A DNA stretch of 64,000 nucleotides from Janthinobacterium sp. J1-1 (GTDB lineage Bacteria; Pseudomonadota; Gammaproteobacteria; Burkholderiales; Burkholderiaceae_D), in NCBI RefSeq assembly GCF_030944405.1, contig NZ_CP132339.1:3162001-3226000 (forward strand). The letters are read 5' to 3'. Below the pieces are notes generated by a model. That model worked only from the letters and a program-made list of their open reading frames with translations. It had not been told where the DNA came from and searched no databases. Below are positions 18,216 through 26,452 of the stretch, piece after piece. Position numbers and translations under genes: made by a program. Each line of letters begins with the position of its first letter. Positions within the stretch are counted from its first letter, which is position 1.

Positions 18216-19811
18216 ATGAGTAAAAAAAATGCCGTCTTTTTTCGCCTGCCGTTTTTTGTGCTGGCAGTTCTTCTCTTTATTTCTTTAATTGCCTGCAAAA
18301 TGCCTAACGACAAAGTCTTGCCACGCAACCAAAGCCTGCCCCTTTTCAATCCGCATGTTTCGGATTTCGTTTGTGAAATCGAGGCAAGCAAGGTTCCTCC
18401 CATTGATGCCCAAGCCGAGGACTGGTTTCTCGCAGCACGCGCCTTGGAAGATCCAGAAATTTTCGTGGAAGACCGCGATTACAAAAAAATCGTCGATCTG
18501 ACGCGTCAGGCGGCGGAGCGCTTGCACTGGAAGGCGATGCTCAATCTGGCCAGCCTGTATGTGGAAGGGCGCGATCCCTCTTACGGTAATGAAGAGGCGG
18601 TTCAACTGGTGGAAAAGGCAATGCTGCTGGGCATACCGGCGGCCTATGACCGGATGGGAACGTATTATGCTAACAGCACCGGAGTAAAAGGCGATATCAC
18701 CCGAGCTTATGCTTTCTGGCAAAAAGCAGCACAGATGGGGAATCCACAGGCGATGGGTTTTCTCGGCGAAAAATTGACAGCTGGAGAGGATCATCCAGGT
18801 ATTGATATGTGGGGCAACATTCCTGTAGCGACCAAAATGCTGGAATGTGCGGTTGCCCAAGGTTATGGACCAGCGGCATACGATTTATATTATTTATATG
18901 CTGCTCCGAGAACTGCAGATGGCACAATAATTGGCGATCATCGGACGCCAGAAACAAAAGACCGCGCACTAAAAATTTTACATGAAGGTGTTCGCCTGGG
19001 CTGCGCGCAGTGCGCACGCGACCTTTCGATAGAGTTTAGCAATCCTTTTAATTTGTCCGATATGTTAGTGCCGTTCATTGACAAAGCCCGCGGTGAACGT
19101 TATGCAGTACTTAATCGTGCCCTCGGTTTCAACCCCAATCGCCGCTTTCCGAACCTCGATAAAATCCTGCCATTGCCACCGGCCGATCTACCGCCGTGGG
19201 ATGGTCAACGCAAAAGCCTGCTCGACGCGGCCATGGGCGTCAGCCCGCCGCCCGCCATCCCGCAGCCAAGCGCCGCGTCGCTTTCAACAGAGCCGTATTT
19301 CTTGGCCGCCGACTATGCGCTGCGGCCTACCGGCCTGCACAGCGACGCGCCGAGCGCGCCATTTTCCACATACTGGCAACCCGCCCCAGGCCAGTGCTTG
19401 ACGGAACCGGCCCGGCTGTTCCGTAAAGGCGAAGAGTTCCGCCATTTCAGCGTGATCGATGCCGATGGCAAGAGCCGTTATGGCGGCGTGACGTGGGAAC
19501 AGTACCTGACGATACGGCACAACCATGGCGCCGTGGAGCCGCGCGCGGTGCACGGCCTGCTGTGCCAGGTGGCGCGGCCCGAACCGTGGTTGAGCTGCAA
19601 TTGCGGCCAAGCGTGTCCGGCCAGTGGCGTCTGGCAACCGTGGGTTTCGGCCGGCCATCCTTTGCAGGCGATCGTCAACCAATACTGGCGCCAGGTTTGG
19701 TTGACCCAGGGCGCGCCGTTCCCGCGACCGCGCCGCGACTGGCTGCTCGATTTGCCGGACGACGACGTGACATGGCATTTGATGGATGCATCCATTGCAG
19801 ATCCCGTCTAA
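18216..19811 (+). CDS. Sel1-repeat lipoprotein, probable immunity protein to effector 1
   Basis: 531-residue exported lipoprotein. The ATG at 18216 gives a basic start, a hydrophobic stretch and the lipobox LIAC; a TTG six bases earlier overlaps the effector stop but looks less likely. After the anchor come Sel1-like helical repeats (MLNLASLYVEGRDP, MGTYYANSTGV, AYAFWQKAAQMGNPQAM), an AT-rich variable stretch around residues 210-290, then a roughly 240-residue C-terminal domain with conserved WDGQRKSLLDAAMG, a Cys-rich patch (LSCNCGQACPASGVW) and PRPRRDWLLDLPDDDVTW. A periplasmic lipoprotein next to a periplasm-acting phospholipase is what a Tli5-type immunity protein should be. From memory, Pseudomonas PldB also has several tandem immunity paralogues. 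Immunity is inference; the DNA does not show binding. Confidence 0.8.
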   Translation: MSKKNAVFFRLPFFVLAVLLFISLIACKMPNDKVLPRNQSLPLFNPHVSDFVCEIEASKVPPIDAQAEDWFLAARALEDPEIFVEDRDYKKIVDLTRQAAERLHWKAMLNLASLYVEGRDPSYGNEEAVQLVEKAMLLGIPAAYDRMGTYYANSTGVKGDITRAYAFWQKAAQMGNPQAMGFLGEKLTAGEDHPGIDMWGNIPVATKMLECAVAQGYGPAAYDLYYLYAAPRTADGTIIGDHRTPETKDRALKILHEGVRLGCAQCARDLSIEFSNPFNLSDMLVPFIDKARGERYAVLNRALGFNPNRRFPNLDKILPLPPADLPPWDGQRKSLLDAAMGVSPPPAIPQPSAASLSTEPYFLAADYALRPTGLHSDAPSAPFSTYWQPAPGQCLTEPARLFRKGEEFRHFSVIDADGKSRYGGVTWEQYLTIRHNHGAVEPRAVHGLLCQVARPEPWLSCNCGQACPASGVWQPWVSAGHPLQAIVNQYWRQVWLTQGAPFPRPRRDWLLDLPDDDVTWHLMDASIADPV

Positions 19812-19830
19812 CCGCCGGCTTCGCGCACGG

Positions 19831-19978
19831 CCGCGTGGTCTTGGGCAATGGCGAGGAGTTCGCATTGCAGGCCAGCGCATGCTTCGATGCCGGCGCGGCG
19901 GCGGATGGCGAACAGAAGCTGTCGAACCGCGGTTTGCGCGCGCTCGACGCTACCTGCGACGGCAGGTCGATTCAATGA
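19831..19978 (+). pseudogene. Remnant of the vgrG 3' end
   Basis: Encodes RVVLGNGEEFALQASACF and onward to the stop, matching the last 49 codons of the upstream vgrG (the frame ends GRSIQ against GRSFQ there). The piece has no start and no upstream VgrG sequence. It is the left end of duplicated unit B and marks where the repeat joined. The spacer to effector 2 is conserved with that to effector 1. Confidence 0.92.
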
Positions 19979-20004
19979 TCACCTTGCACTGACGGGAGAA
20001 TGCC

Positions 20005-22059
20005 ATGCCGGAATCGACCAGCCGCATCGAAACCACCCATATCGACGAAGTCGGCCGAACTGCGGCCAGTTCGCTCCAGTGGCTGCTGGAAAACCGCAAC
20101 CTGAAGGGCAAGGCCAGCCACCCGATTACGCATAACAACAAGCTGACGCTGTTCATTTGTGGGCAGGAAGCGTTCGCCGACATCGCCGGCGAAATCGCCA
20201 GGGCTGAAAAGTCCATCGACCTGTGCTGCTGGGGTTTCGATCCGGGCATGGAACTGGTGCGCGGCAACAGCGGCACCTGGCCGCGTGGCGACACGTTTGG
20301 CGACCTGCTGATCGACGCCACACGGCGTCATATCAGGGTGCGTCTGTTGATCTGGCATGACCTGCTAGGTTCACCGATGGTGCACAATATGCCGGGCCAT
20401 TCGCATGGCACCTCGCCGTGGAAAAACAGTGGCCAGCGCTTTGATGATATCAGCGCAAAAAGCAGCCTGGCGATGTTGCAGGACGCGGTCGCCAGGAAAG
20501 AGAGGTTCAGCGGCGGTTACAGGGGCGATAGGGTACGGCCCGAGGATATCCCGATGCTGGCGCGTGAAGAATATTGCTACAGCTGGTATGCGGCCGCGTT
20601 CAAGGGCCTGTTTGGGGGCTTGGAGATTCGCTTGCGTCACGGCGACAGCGGCGCGATCAGCAAGAGTATCGCGACCGAAATCAACCAGCCGCGTGGCCTG
20701 ACGATGGGAGAAATCGAGAAGCCCGGCATGCAATACCTGGGCACGCATCATCAAAAGCCGGTCCTGATCGATTTTGACCACCAAGAGGGGGCCAAGGCCG
20801 TCGGCTATGTGATGGGCCTGAATTCGGTGACCGATTATTGGGACACGACGGCTCATCTGCTCGACGATACGCGGCGCGAACAGGGCGGCACCAATGAGCA
20901 GCGCGAGTGTTTGCAAGGAATGGCCGCGGACGGTGGGTTTGCCACGCTGAAACCCTACCAGGATTATGCCTGCCGCATCGACGGCGGCCGTGCACTGATC
21001 GCGCTCTACAACAATTTCGTGAAGGCCTGGGATCGCGCGGCCGGCGATCGCACGCATGCGGCCGCCAATGCCAGCGTGAGCCGGGAGTTGCCACAAGGCA
21101 GCCCACCGGCGCGGCTGTTGCGCAAGGCCGGGCAGGATGACTCCACCGTGCAGATCGTCCTGACCCAGCCCGAGGAGCAGGACAGGACCATCAAGGAAAT
21201 CTATTTTCGCGCGGTGACCCAGGCCAGCCTGGCGGCCGGCTACCTGTATGTGGAAAACCAGTATTTCCAATATGAGGATTGGGCCCAACATTTGCTGGCC
21301 GAGCGCAAGAAGGTGGTCGCCGCCTGGAAGGCCGGCAGTGTCAAGGCGGGCAAGAGTCTTGAAGATATGCCGGTCATGCATGTGTTCATCGTCATTCCGG
21401 TGCCCGAGCGCGCGCAGATGGTGCCGCGCACCCACGACACGCTGGCGGCGCTCGGGCAGCACGATGGCATGACGGGGCAAAACAAGATGATCGATGACTA
21501 TAACAAGCAGCCGACAACCCGTAGTGTCAGAAGCGGATTCGGCATCACCAACGAGGTTGAAGTCAAGCTGCCCGACGTGGTGCGGCATTCCAACGGCATC
21601 AACAAACCCGGCGCGATGACGCTCGAAAGCGAATTCGGGCTGAAGGTCTCGGTTGCCATGCTCAATGTCAGCGCGTTCGACAAGGACCGCTGGCGCTACC
21701 GTGAAATCTATATCCATTCCAAATTGATGCTGGTCGACGATGCCTTCATGACGCTGGGCAGCGCCAACCTGAACCAGCGCAGCATGGCCGTCGACAGCGA
21801 AATCAATATCGCCACCGACGATTACCGCGTGGCCCGGGACTTGCGCAAGCGGGTGTGGCGCATGCTTAGCGGGGGACTGGTCGATGGTGGGGGAGGGACG
21901 AAGGTGGAGATTATCACCGCCTTCAAAGATTGGAATAACTTGATGCAAAGTAATCGCAAGAAAAAATTTGATAAATCTGGGAATGCAATTTTGAAAAAAA
22001 TGAGAGGCTTTGTGCTACCGCTCGAAGACAAACGCAGTTCAACAATACGTTTGGGGTAA
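20005..22059 (+). CDS. Phospholipase D-family T6SS effector (Tle5-like), copy 2
   Basis: 684 residues, a close paralogue of the effector at 16159, with both HKD motifs intact (H249/K251/D256 and H571/K573/D578) and the same start context. Scattered substitutions include RVRPEDIP for RIPPEDIP and YAAAFKG for YVAAFKG. The largest block of change is the tail, residues 636-671 (ITAFKDWNNLMQSNRKKKF against VLAFENWTKLMMENRKKKF), before a shared PLEDKRSSTIRLG end. Behind it, two bases away, is the second Sel1 lipoprotein. Both catalytic motifs are kept, so I read it as functional and probably distinct in immunity specificity. It has lost its own vgrG and must ride the upstream VgrG or another. Confidence 0.91.
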   Translation: MPESTSRIETTHIDEVGRTAASSLQWLLENRNLKGKASHPITHNNKLTLFICGQEAFADIAGEIARAEKSIDLCCWGFDPGMELVRGNSGTWPRGDTFGDLLIDATRRHIRVRLLIWHDLLGSPMVHNMPGHSHGTSPWKNSGQRFDDISAKSSLAMLQDAVARKERFSGGYRGDRVRPEDIPMLAREEYCYSWYAAAFKGLFGGLEIRLRHGDSGAISKSIATEINQPRGLTMGEIEKPGMQYLGTHHQKPVLIDFDHQEGAKAVGYVMGLNSVTDYWDTTAHLLDDTRREQGGTNEQRECLQGMAADGGFATLKPYQDYACRIDGGRALIALYNNFVKAWDRAAGDRTHAAANASVSRELPQGSPPARLLRKAGQDDSTVQIVLTQPEEQDRTIKEIYFRAVTQASLAAGYLYVENQYFQYEDWAQHLLAERKKVVAAWKAGSVKAGKSLEDMPVMHVFIVIPVPERAQMVPRTHDTLAALGQHDGMTGQNKMIDDYNKQPTTRSVRSGFGITNEVEVKLPDVVRHSNGINKPGAMTLESEFGLKVSVAMLNVSAFDKDRWRYREIYIHSKLMLVDDAFMTLGSANLNQRSMAVDSEINIATDDYRVARDLRKRVWRMLSGGLVDGGGGTKVEIITAFKDWNNLMQSNRKKKFDKSGNAILKKMRGFVLPLEDKRSSTIRLG

Positions 22060-22061
22060 GC

Positions 22062-23654
22062 ATGAAAAGTCATCAAAAATCTTTTTTTTATCTGCCATTT
22101 TTTAGCTTGGCAGTTCTCCTAAGCATCTCTTTAATCGCCTGCAAAATGCCAAACGACAAAGTCTTGCCGCGCAACCAAAGCTTGCCCCTCTTCAATCCGC
22201 ATGTCGCAGATTTTATCTGTGAAATCGAGGCAAGCAAGGTGCCGCCAATCGATGCGCAAGCGGAGGACTGGTTTCTAGAAGCGCGCGCCATGGAAGATCC
22301 TGAAATCGCCGTGGAAGACCGCGATTACAAAAAAATCGTCGATTTGACGCGTCAAGCGGCGGAGCGATTGCACTGGAAGGCGATGCTCAACCTGGCCAGC
22401 CTGTATGTGGAAGGGCGCGATCCGTTATACGGTAATGAAGAGGCAGTGCAACTGGTGGAAAAGGCGATGCGGCTCGGCATACCGGCCGCATATGACAGGA
22501 TGGGGACATATTATGCGAACAGCACCGGCGTTGACGGCGACATCACTCGCGCTTATGCTTTCTGGCAAAAGGCTGCGCAGATGGGAAACCCTCAAGCGCT
22601 GGGCTTTTTAGGCGAGAAATTGACGGCTGGAGAGGATCATCCAAGTATCGGAATGTGGGGCAACATTCCTATGGCGACCAAAATGCTCGAGTGTGCGCTT
22701 GCACAAGGGTATGGCCAAGCCGCATTTGATTTGCATTATTTGTATGTGGTTTTAAGATCATCTGATGGCACCGCAAATGGGGACAGTACCCCTGAAACAA
22801 AAGCGCGCGCCCTAAAGGTACTGCATGAAGGTGTCAAATTCGGTTGTGAAAATTGCGCTAACGCATTGCAAATAGAATTTGACCATCCCTTTGATTTAGC
22901 CAATATGTTTACTCCGTACATCGATAAGGCTCGAGGCTTACGATATGGAATGTTAGGTGATGCCCTCGGTTTCAACCCCAATCGTCGCTTCCCGAACCTC
23001 GATAAAATCCTGCCATTGCCACCAGCCGATCTGCCGCCTTGGGATGGTCAACGCAAAAGCTTGCTTGACGCGGCCATGGGCGTCAGCCCGCCGCCCGCCA
23101 TCCCGCAGCCAAGCGCCGCGTCGCTTTCAACAGAGCCGTATTTCTTGGCCGCCGACTATGCGCTGCGGCCTACCGGGCTGCACAGCGACGCGCCGAGCGC
23201 GCCATTTTCCGCGTACTGGCTACCCGCCCCAGGGCAGGGCTTGACGCAGCCGGCCAGGCTGCTGCGCAAAGGCGAAGAATTCCGCCATTTCGATGTGCCT
23301 GATGCCGCCGGCAAGACCCGTTATGGCGGCGTGACGTGGGAACAGTACCTGACGATACGGCACAACCATGGTGCCGTGGAACCGCGCGCGGTGCACGGCC
23401 TGCTGTGCCAGGTGGCACGCCCCGAGCCATTGTTGAGCTGTTCTTGCGCACAAGCCTGTCCGGTCAGCGGCGTCTGGCAACCGTGGGTTTCGGCCGACCA
23501 TCCGCTGCAGGCCATCGTCAACCAGTACTGGCGCCAGGCCTGGTTGCACCAGGGCGCACCGTTTCCGCGACCGCGCCGCGACTGGCTGCTCGATTTGCCG
23601 GACGACGACGTGACCTGGCATTTGATGGATGTATCCAGCACCGATATTGGATAA
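22062..23654 (+). CDS. Sel1-repeat lipoprotein, probable immunity protein to effector 2
   Basis: 530-residue paralogue of the protein at 18216, with the same plan: signal peptide ending in LIAC, Sel1-like repeats, a variable centre and the conserved C-terminal domain (LSCSCAQACPVSGVW, PRPRRDWLLDLPDDDVTW). A GGGG ribosome site lies just before the ATG. Residues about 205-290 (LAQGYGQAAFDLHYLYVVLR and onward) differ strongly from copies 1 and 3, while the last 200 residues are almost the same. The variable stretch is noticeably AT-richer than the rest. The pairing with effector 2 is inferred from adjacency. Confidence 0.8.
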   Translation: MKSHQKSFFYLPFFSLAVLLSISLIACKMPNDKVLPRNQSLPLFNPHVADFICEIEASKVPPIDAQAEDWFLEARAMEDPEIAVEDRDYKKIVDLTRQAAERLHWKAMLNLASLYVEGRDPLYGNEEAVQLVEKAMRLGIPAAYDRMGTYYANSTGVDGDITRAYAFWQKAAQMGNPQALGFLGEKLTAGEDHPSIGMWGNIPMATKMLECALAQGYGQAAFDLHYLYVVLRSSDGTANGDSTPETKARALKVLHEGVKFGCENCANALQIEFDHPFDLANMFTPYIDKARGLRYGMLGDALGFNPNRRFPNLDKILPLPPADLPPWDGQRKSLLDAAMGVSPPPAIPQPSAASLSTEPYFLAADYALRPTGLHSDAPSAPFSAYWLPAPGQGLTQPARLLRKGEEFRHFDVPDAAGKTRYGGVTWEQYLTIRHNHGAVEPRAVHGLLCQVARPEPLLSCSCAQACPVSGVWQPWVSADHPLQAIVNQYWRQAWLHQGAPFPRPRRDWLLDLPDDDVTWHLMDVSSTDIG

Positions 23655-23681
23655 GGCAACGCTGCGGCGACGGAGAGCGCA

Positions 23682-25247
23682 ATGAGTTGGAATCAATGTG
23701 GAAGGGCTTTATCGAGAGGATGCTTCGTGTCAGCTATCTTGTCGGTATGCTGCGTTTCTTTGTTCGCCTGCAAAATGCAAAATGAACCAAAAGATGTCTT
23801 GCCGCGCAATCAAAGCCTGCCGCTCTTCAATCCCCATGTCGCGGCTTTTAGCTGTGAAATCGAGGCAAGCAAGGTGCCCCCCATTGACGCGCAAGCCGAG
23901 GACTGGTTCCTCGAAGCACGCGCCTTGGAAGATCCAGAAATTTTCGTGGAAGACCGCGATTACAAAAAAATCGTTGATCTGACGCGTCAGGCGGCGGAGC
24001 GCTTGCACTGGAAGGCGATGCTCAACCTGGCCAGCCTGTATGTGGAAGGGCGCGACCCCTTATACGGTGATGAAGCGGCGGTTCAACTGGTGGAAAAGGC
24101 CATGCAGTTGGGCATACCGGCGGCATATGACCGGATGGGAACCTATTATGCGAACGGCACAGGCGTGACAGGCGACACCACCCGCGCTTATGCCTTCTGG
24201 CAAAAGGCTGCTGTCATGGGTAATCCACAGGCGATGGCCTTTTTAGGAGAAAAATTAAGAGCGGGAACGGACGGTGTTATTCCTGGATATTGGGCAAATA
24301 TTCCTGTAGCCATAAAAATGATGGCATGTGCGCTTTCTCAGGGATATGGGCCTGCTGCGTTTAATTTGCATTATTTGTATGCAATACCCAGAGCTGCGAA
24401 TGGCGATGAGATTGGTGATCGAACACCCACAACCAAACAGCGTGCTCTGAATGTATTGCATGAGGGAGTCAAGTTTGGCTGCGCAGAGTGTGCGAGCGCA
24501 TTGGCAATTGAATTTGGTTCTCCTTTTGATCTTGCCGATATGCTGGCACCATATGTGGACAAAGCGCGCGGCGAACGTTATGCAGTACTTAATCGTGCCC
24601 TCGGTTTCAACCCCAATCGCCGCTTTCCAAACCTCGATAAAATCTTGCCATTGCCACCGGCCGATCTGCCGCCTTGGGATGGTCAACGAAAGAGCTTGCT
24701 TGACGCGGCCATGGGCATCAGCCCGCCGCCCGCCATCCCGCAGCCAAGCGCCGCCTCGCTTTCAACAGAGCCGTATTTCCTGGCCGCCGACTATGCGCTG
24801 CGGCCTTCCGGCTTGCACAGCGACGCGCCGAGCGCGCCGTTTTCCGCATACTGGCAACCCGCCCCAGGGCAGGGCTTGACGCAGCCGGCCAGGCTGCTGC
24901 GCAAAGGCGAAGAATTCCGCCATTTCGATGTGCTGGATGCCGCCGGCAATACCCGTTATGGCGGCGTGACATGGGAACAGTGCCTGACGATACGGCACAA
25001 CCATGGCGCCGTGGAACCGCGCGCCGCGCGCGGCTTGCTGCGCCAGGTGGCGCGGCCAGAACCGTTGTTGAGCTGTTCTTGCGCGCAAGCATGCCCGGTC
25101 AGCGGCGTCTGGCAACCGTGGGTAGCGGCCGACCATCCGTTGCAGGCGATCGTCAATCAATACTGGCGCCAGGTCTGGTTGCACCAGGGCGCGCCGTTCC
25201 CGCGACCGCGCCGCGACTGGCTGCTGGATTTGCCGATGACGACGTGA
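23682..25247 (+). CDS. Third Sel1-repeat lipoprotein, C-terminus frameshifted
   Basis: 521-residue third paralogue with no effector of its own in front. GGAGA precedes the ATG; the N-terminus is unlike copies 1 and 2 (MSWNQCGRALSRG) but leads to an equivalent lipobox LFAC. Sel1-like repeats and the C-terminal domain are kept. A one-base deletion near 25236 (ttgccgatgacg where the others have ttgccggacgacg) shifts the frame, so the protein ends LLDLPMTT instead of LLDLPDDDVTWHLMDA-. The original frame continues to a stop at 25271-25273. Only about 10 terminal residues are lost, so the protein may still work. An extra, unpaired immunity gene would fit protection against a related effector (orphan immunity), which is inference. 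Confidence 0.78.
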   Translation: MSWNQCGRALSRGCFVSAILSVCCVSLFACKMQNEPKDVLPRNQSLPLFNPHVAAFSCEIEASKVPPIDAQAEDWFLEARALEDPEIFVEDRDYKKIVDLTRQAAERLHWKAMLNLASLYVEGRDPLYGDEAAVQLVEKAMQLGIPAAYDRMGTYYANGTGVTGDTTRAYAFWQKAAVMGNPQAMAFLGEKLRAGTDGVIPGYWANIPVAIKMMACALSQGYGPAAFNLHYLYAIPRAANGDEIGDRTPTTKQRALNVLHEGVKFGCAECASALAIEFGSPFDLADMLAPYVDKARGERYAVLNRALGFNPNRRFPNLDKILPLPPADLPPWDGQRKSLLDAAMGISPPPAIPQPSAASLSTEPYFLAADYALRPSGLHSDAPSAPFSAYWQPAPGQGLTQPARLLRKGEEFRHFDVLDAAGNTRYGGVTWEQCLTIRHNHGAVEPRAARGLLRQVARPEPLLSCSCAQACPVSGVWQPWVAADHPLQAIVNQYWRQVWLHQGAPFPRPRRDWLLDLPMTT

Positions 25248-25310
25248 CATGGCATTTGATGGATGCCACATGAGAACGCCTCGTGTAGCCAATCTTTTTG
25301 TCAGGCAAGT

Positions 25311-25757
25311 TCAGTACACCATCAAAGTGCCGTCGGCCAGTCGCCCGCAGGGCCAGTAACCGTCGCGGTAGAGTTGCAGCGCATCGCACCAGAAGCCTTG
25401 CCGCTGTGCCAGCATTTCAAGGCTGGCCATGCGCACGCAATACAGGGCCGCGCCGATGGCCGCAGGCGTGTAGTCGTGCGCGCCCACACTGATCAGGCGT
25501 TCCGGCACCGAACGCAGGGAATGCAGCGCCAGCTTGTAGTTCGCCATCGTCTCCTGCAGATAAGGAATGCCTGCCTGTTTCAGCATCGTCAGCAGCACTT
25601 CGCCATGGATAGGATCGCGCTGGTCGCGCGAGGTAGGCAGCCACGCCATGCGGGCGCTGTTCCAGGCGTGCAGGCCGGGCAGGGCGATCTGGCCTGCCCG
25701 GGCTTGAAAGGTGCCAAGCGCGCTGAACCACGCAATAGTATCGAGCGCCTCCATCAT
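25311..25757 (-). CDS. Small protein of unknown function, co-transcribed with a TetR regulator
   Basis: 148 residues, starting MMEALDTIAWFSALGTFQAR and ending ADGTLMVY. I do not recognise the family. The chain is mostly helical in character with many Trp and Tyr, and shows no signal peptide or membrane segment. Its ATG overlaps the stop of the upstream TetR gene (ATGA), so it is translated with it and is the last gene of that operon. It ends 38 bases from the end of the T6SS island, in convergent orientation. Confidence 0.72.
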   Translation of the reverse strand: MMEALDTIAWFSALGTFQARAGQIALPGLHAWNSARMAWLPTSRDQRDPIHGEVLLTMLKQAGIPYLQETMANYKLALHSLRSVPERLISVGAHDYTPAAIGAALYCVRMASLEMLAQRQGFWCDALQLYRDGYWPCGRLADGTLMVY

Positions 25758-26380
25758 GGCTGGCGCTCCTGCTGCAGCAACGCCTCCACCGGCAACTGGA
25801 AAAAGCGCGGCACCAGCGCCGGCGACAGTTCCTTGCCGCCATCGATCATGTCCAGGCGGCCGCTGAGCAGCAGCATCACGTAACCATGGCCCAGCGACCA
25901 GCCGGCGCTGGCGGCGGCGCGTTCCCAGCGCGAGTCGACGCCGGCTTCGCGCACGGCCGCGCCGGCTGTTTGCAGCACATAGGCAAAGCAGGCGTGCGCC
26001 GCTTCCAGCAGGACCGGGAACTGGCGCACGTCCTGGTGCTCGAACATCAGCCGGTAGTGGGCCGGCGCATTCAATGCAAATTCGATGTATTGCTGCCCCA
26101 GCAGCTGAAAGCGCTCGGCCGCCGGCAGGCTGCCTTCCGGCGGCAATTCCTGGTCCCATTTGCGGCGCAGCGCGGCAAAGCCGGCGGCGGCCACCTCGGC
26201 CAGCAGCGCTTCCTTGCTGGCAAAGTGGCGGTAGACGGCGGCGATCGACACGCCCACCGCGCGCGCCAGTTCGCGCAGCGAGATCGCCGCATCGCTCTGC
26301 TGCGCCAGCTGGGCGATGGTGGCCGCGATCAAGCTCTCGCGCAGGTTGCCATGATGGTAGTTGCTGCTGGCTGTGGTCAT
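25754..26380 (-). CDS. TetR/AcrR-family transcriptional regulator
   Basis: 208-residue repressor-type regulator. The N-terminal helix-turn-helix is clear (AAISLRELARAVGVSIAAVYRHFASKEALLAEV, residues about 30-62). The C-terminal ligand/dimer domain (FALNAPAHYRLMFEHQDV) resembles the TetR WHG-type domain. It is divergent from the DUF2867 gene, with 72 bases between the two starts, where a promoter and an imperfect palindrome sit, so control of that gene and of itself is likely. A 23-base stretch of this gene (about 25939-25961) is repeated exactly at the T6SS duplication junction. Confidence 0.9.
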   Translation of the reverse strand: MTTASSNYHHGNLRESLIAATIAQLAQQSDAAISLRELARAVGVSIAAVYRHFASKEALLAEVAAAGFAALRRKWDQELPPEGSLPAAERFQLLGQQYIEFALNAPAHYRLMFEHQDVRQFPVLLEAAHACFAYVLQTAGAAVREAGVDSRWERAAASAGWSLGHGYVMLLLSGRLDMIDGGKELSPALVPRFFQLPVEALLQQERQP

Positions 26381-26392
26381 AAGTTATCGCTG

Positions 26393-26420
26393 TTTACATT
26401 AAATTATTTATGTGTATCAT
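26393..26420 (+). promoter_or_regulatory. Promoter with overlapping imperfect palindrome, DUF2867 gene/tetR intergenic
   Basis: TTTACA (26393-26398), a 16-base spacer and TATCAT (26415-26420) form a good sigma-70 promoter toward the DUF2867 gene. The imperfect dyad ACATTAAATTATTTATGT (26396-26413) overlaps the spacer and is a candidate operator for the divergent TetR protein. Confidence 0.55.
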
Positions 26421-26452
26421 AGCCATGTTATCACCGAAAACATGAGGCCGCT

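Larger units (their letters stand above)
15985..19811 (+). repeat. Tandem duplication, unit A (vgrG 3' end, effector 1, immunity 1)
   Basis: The segment from inside the vgrG 3' end through the first Sel1 lipoprotein gene is repeated downstream at a constant offset of 3846 bases (15985 to 19831, 16159 to 20005, 18216 to 22062). Similarity begins abruptly at ccgcgtggtc. Both copies remain open, and differences are mainly synonymous outside two AT-rich patches. Confidence 0.93.
19831..23654 (+). repeat. Tandem duplication, unit B (vgrG remnant, effector 2, immunity 2)
   Basis: Second copy of unit A, 3846 bases downstream. A third, partial copy holding only the immunity gene follows at 23682. 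Nearly identical stretches (for example 21120-21386 against 17274-17540) alternate with patches rich in synonymous changes. Confidence 0.93.
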
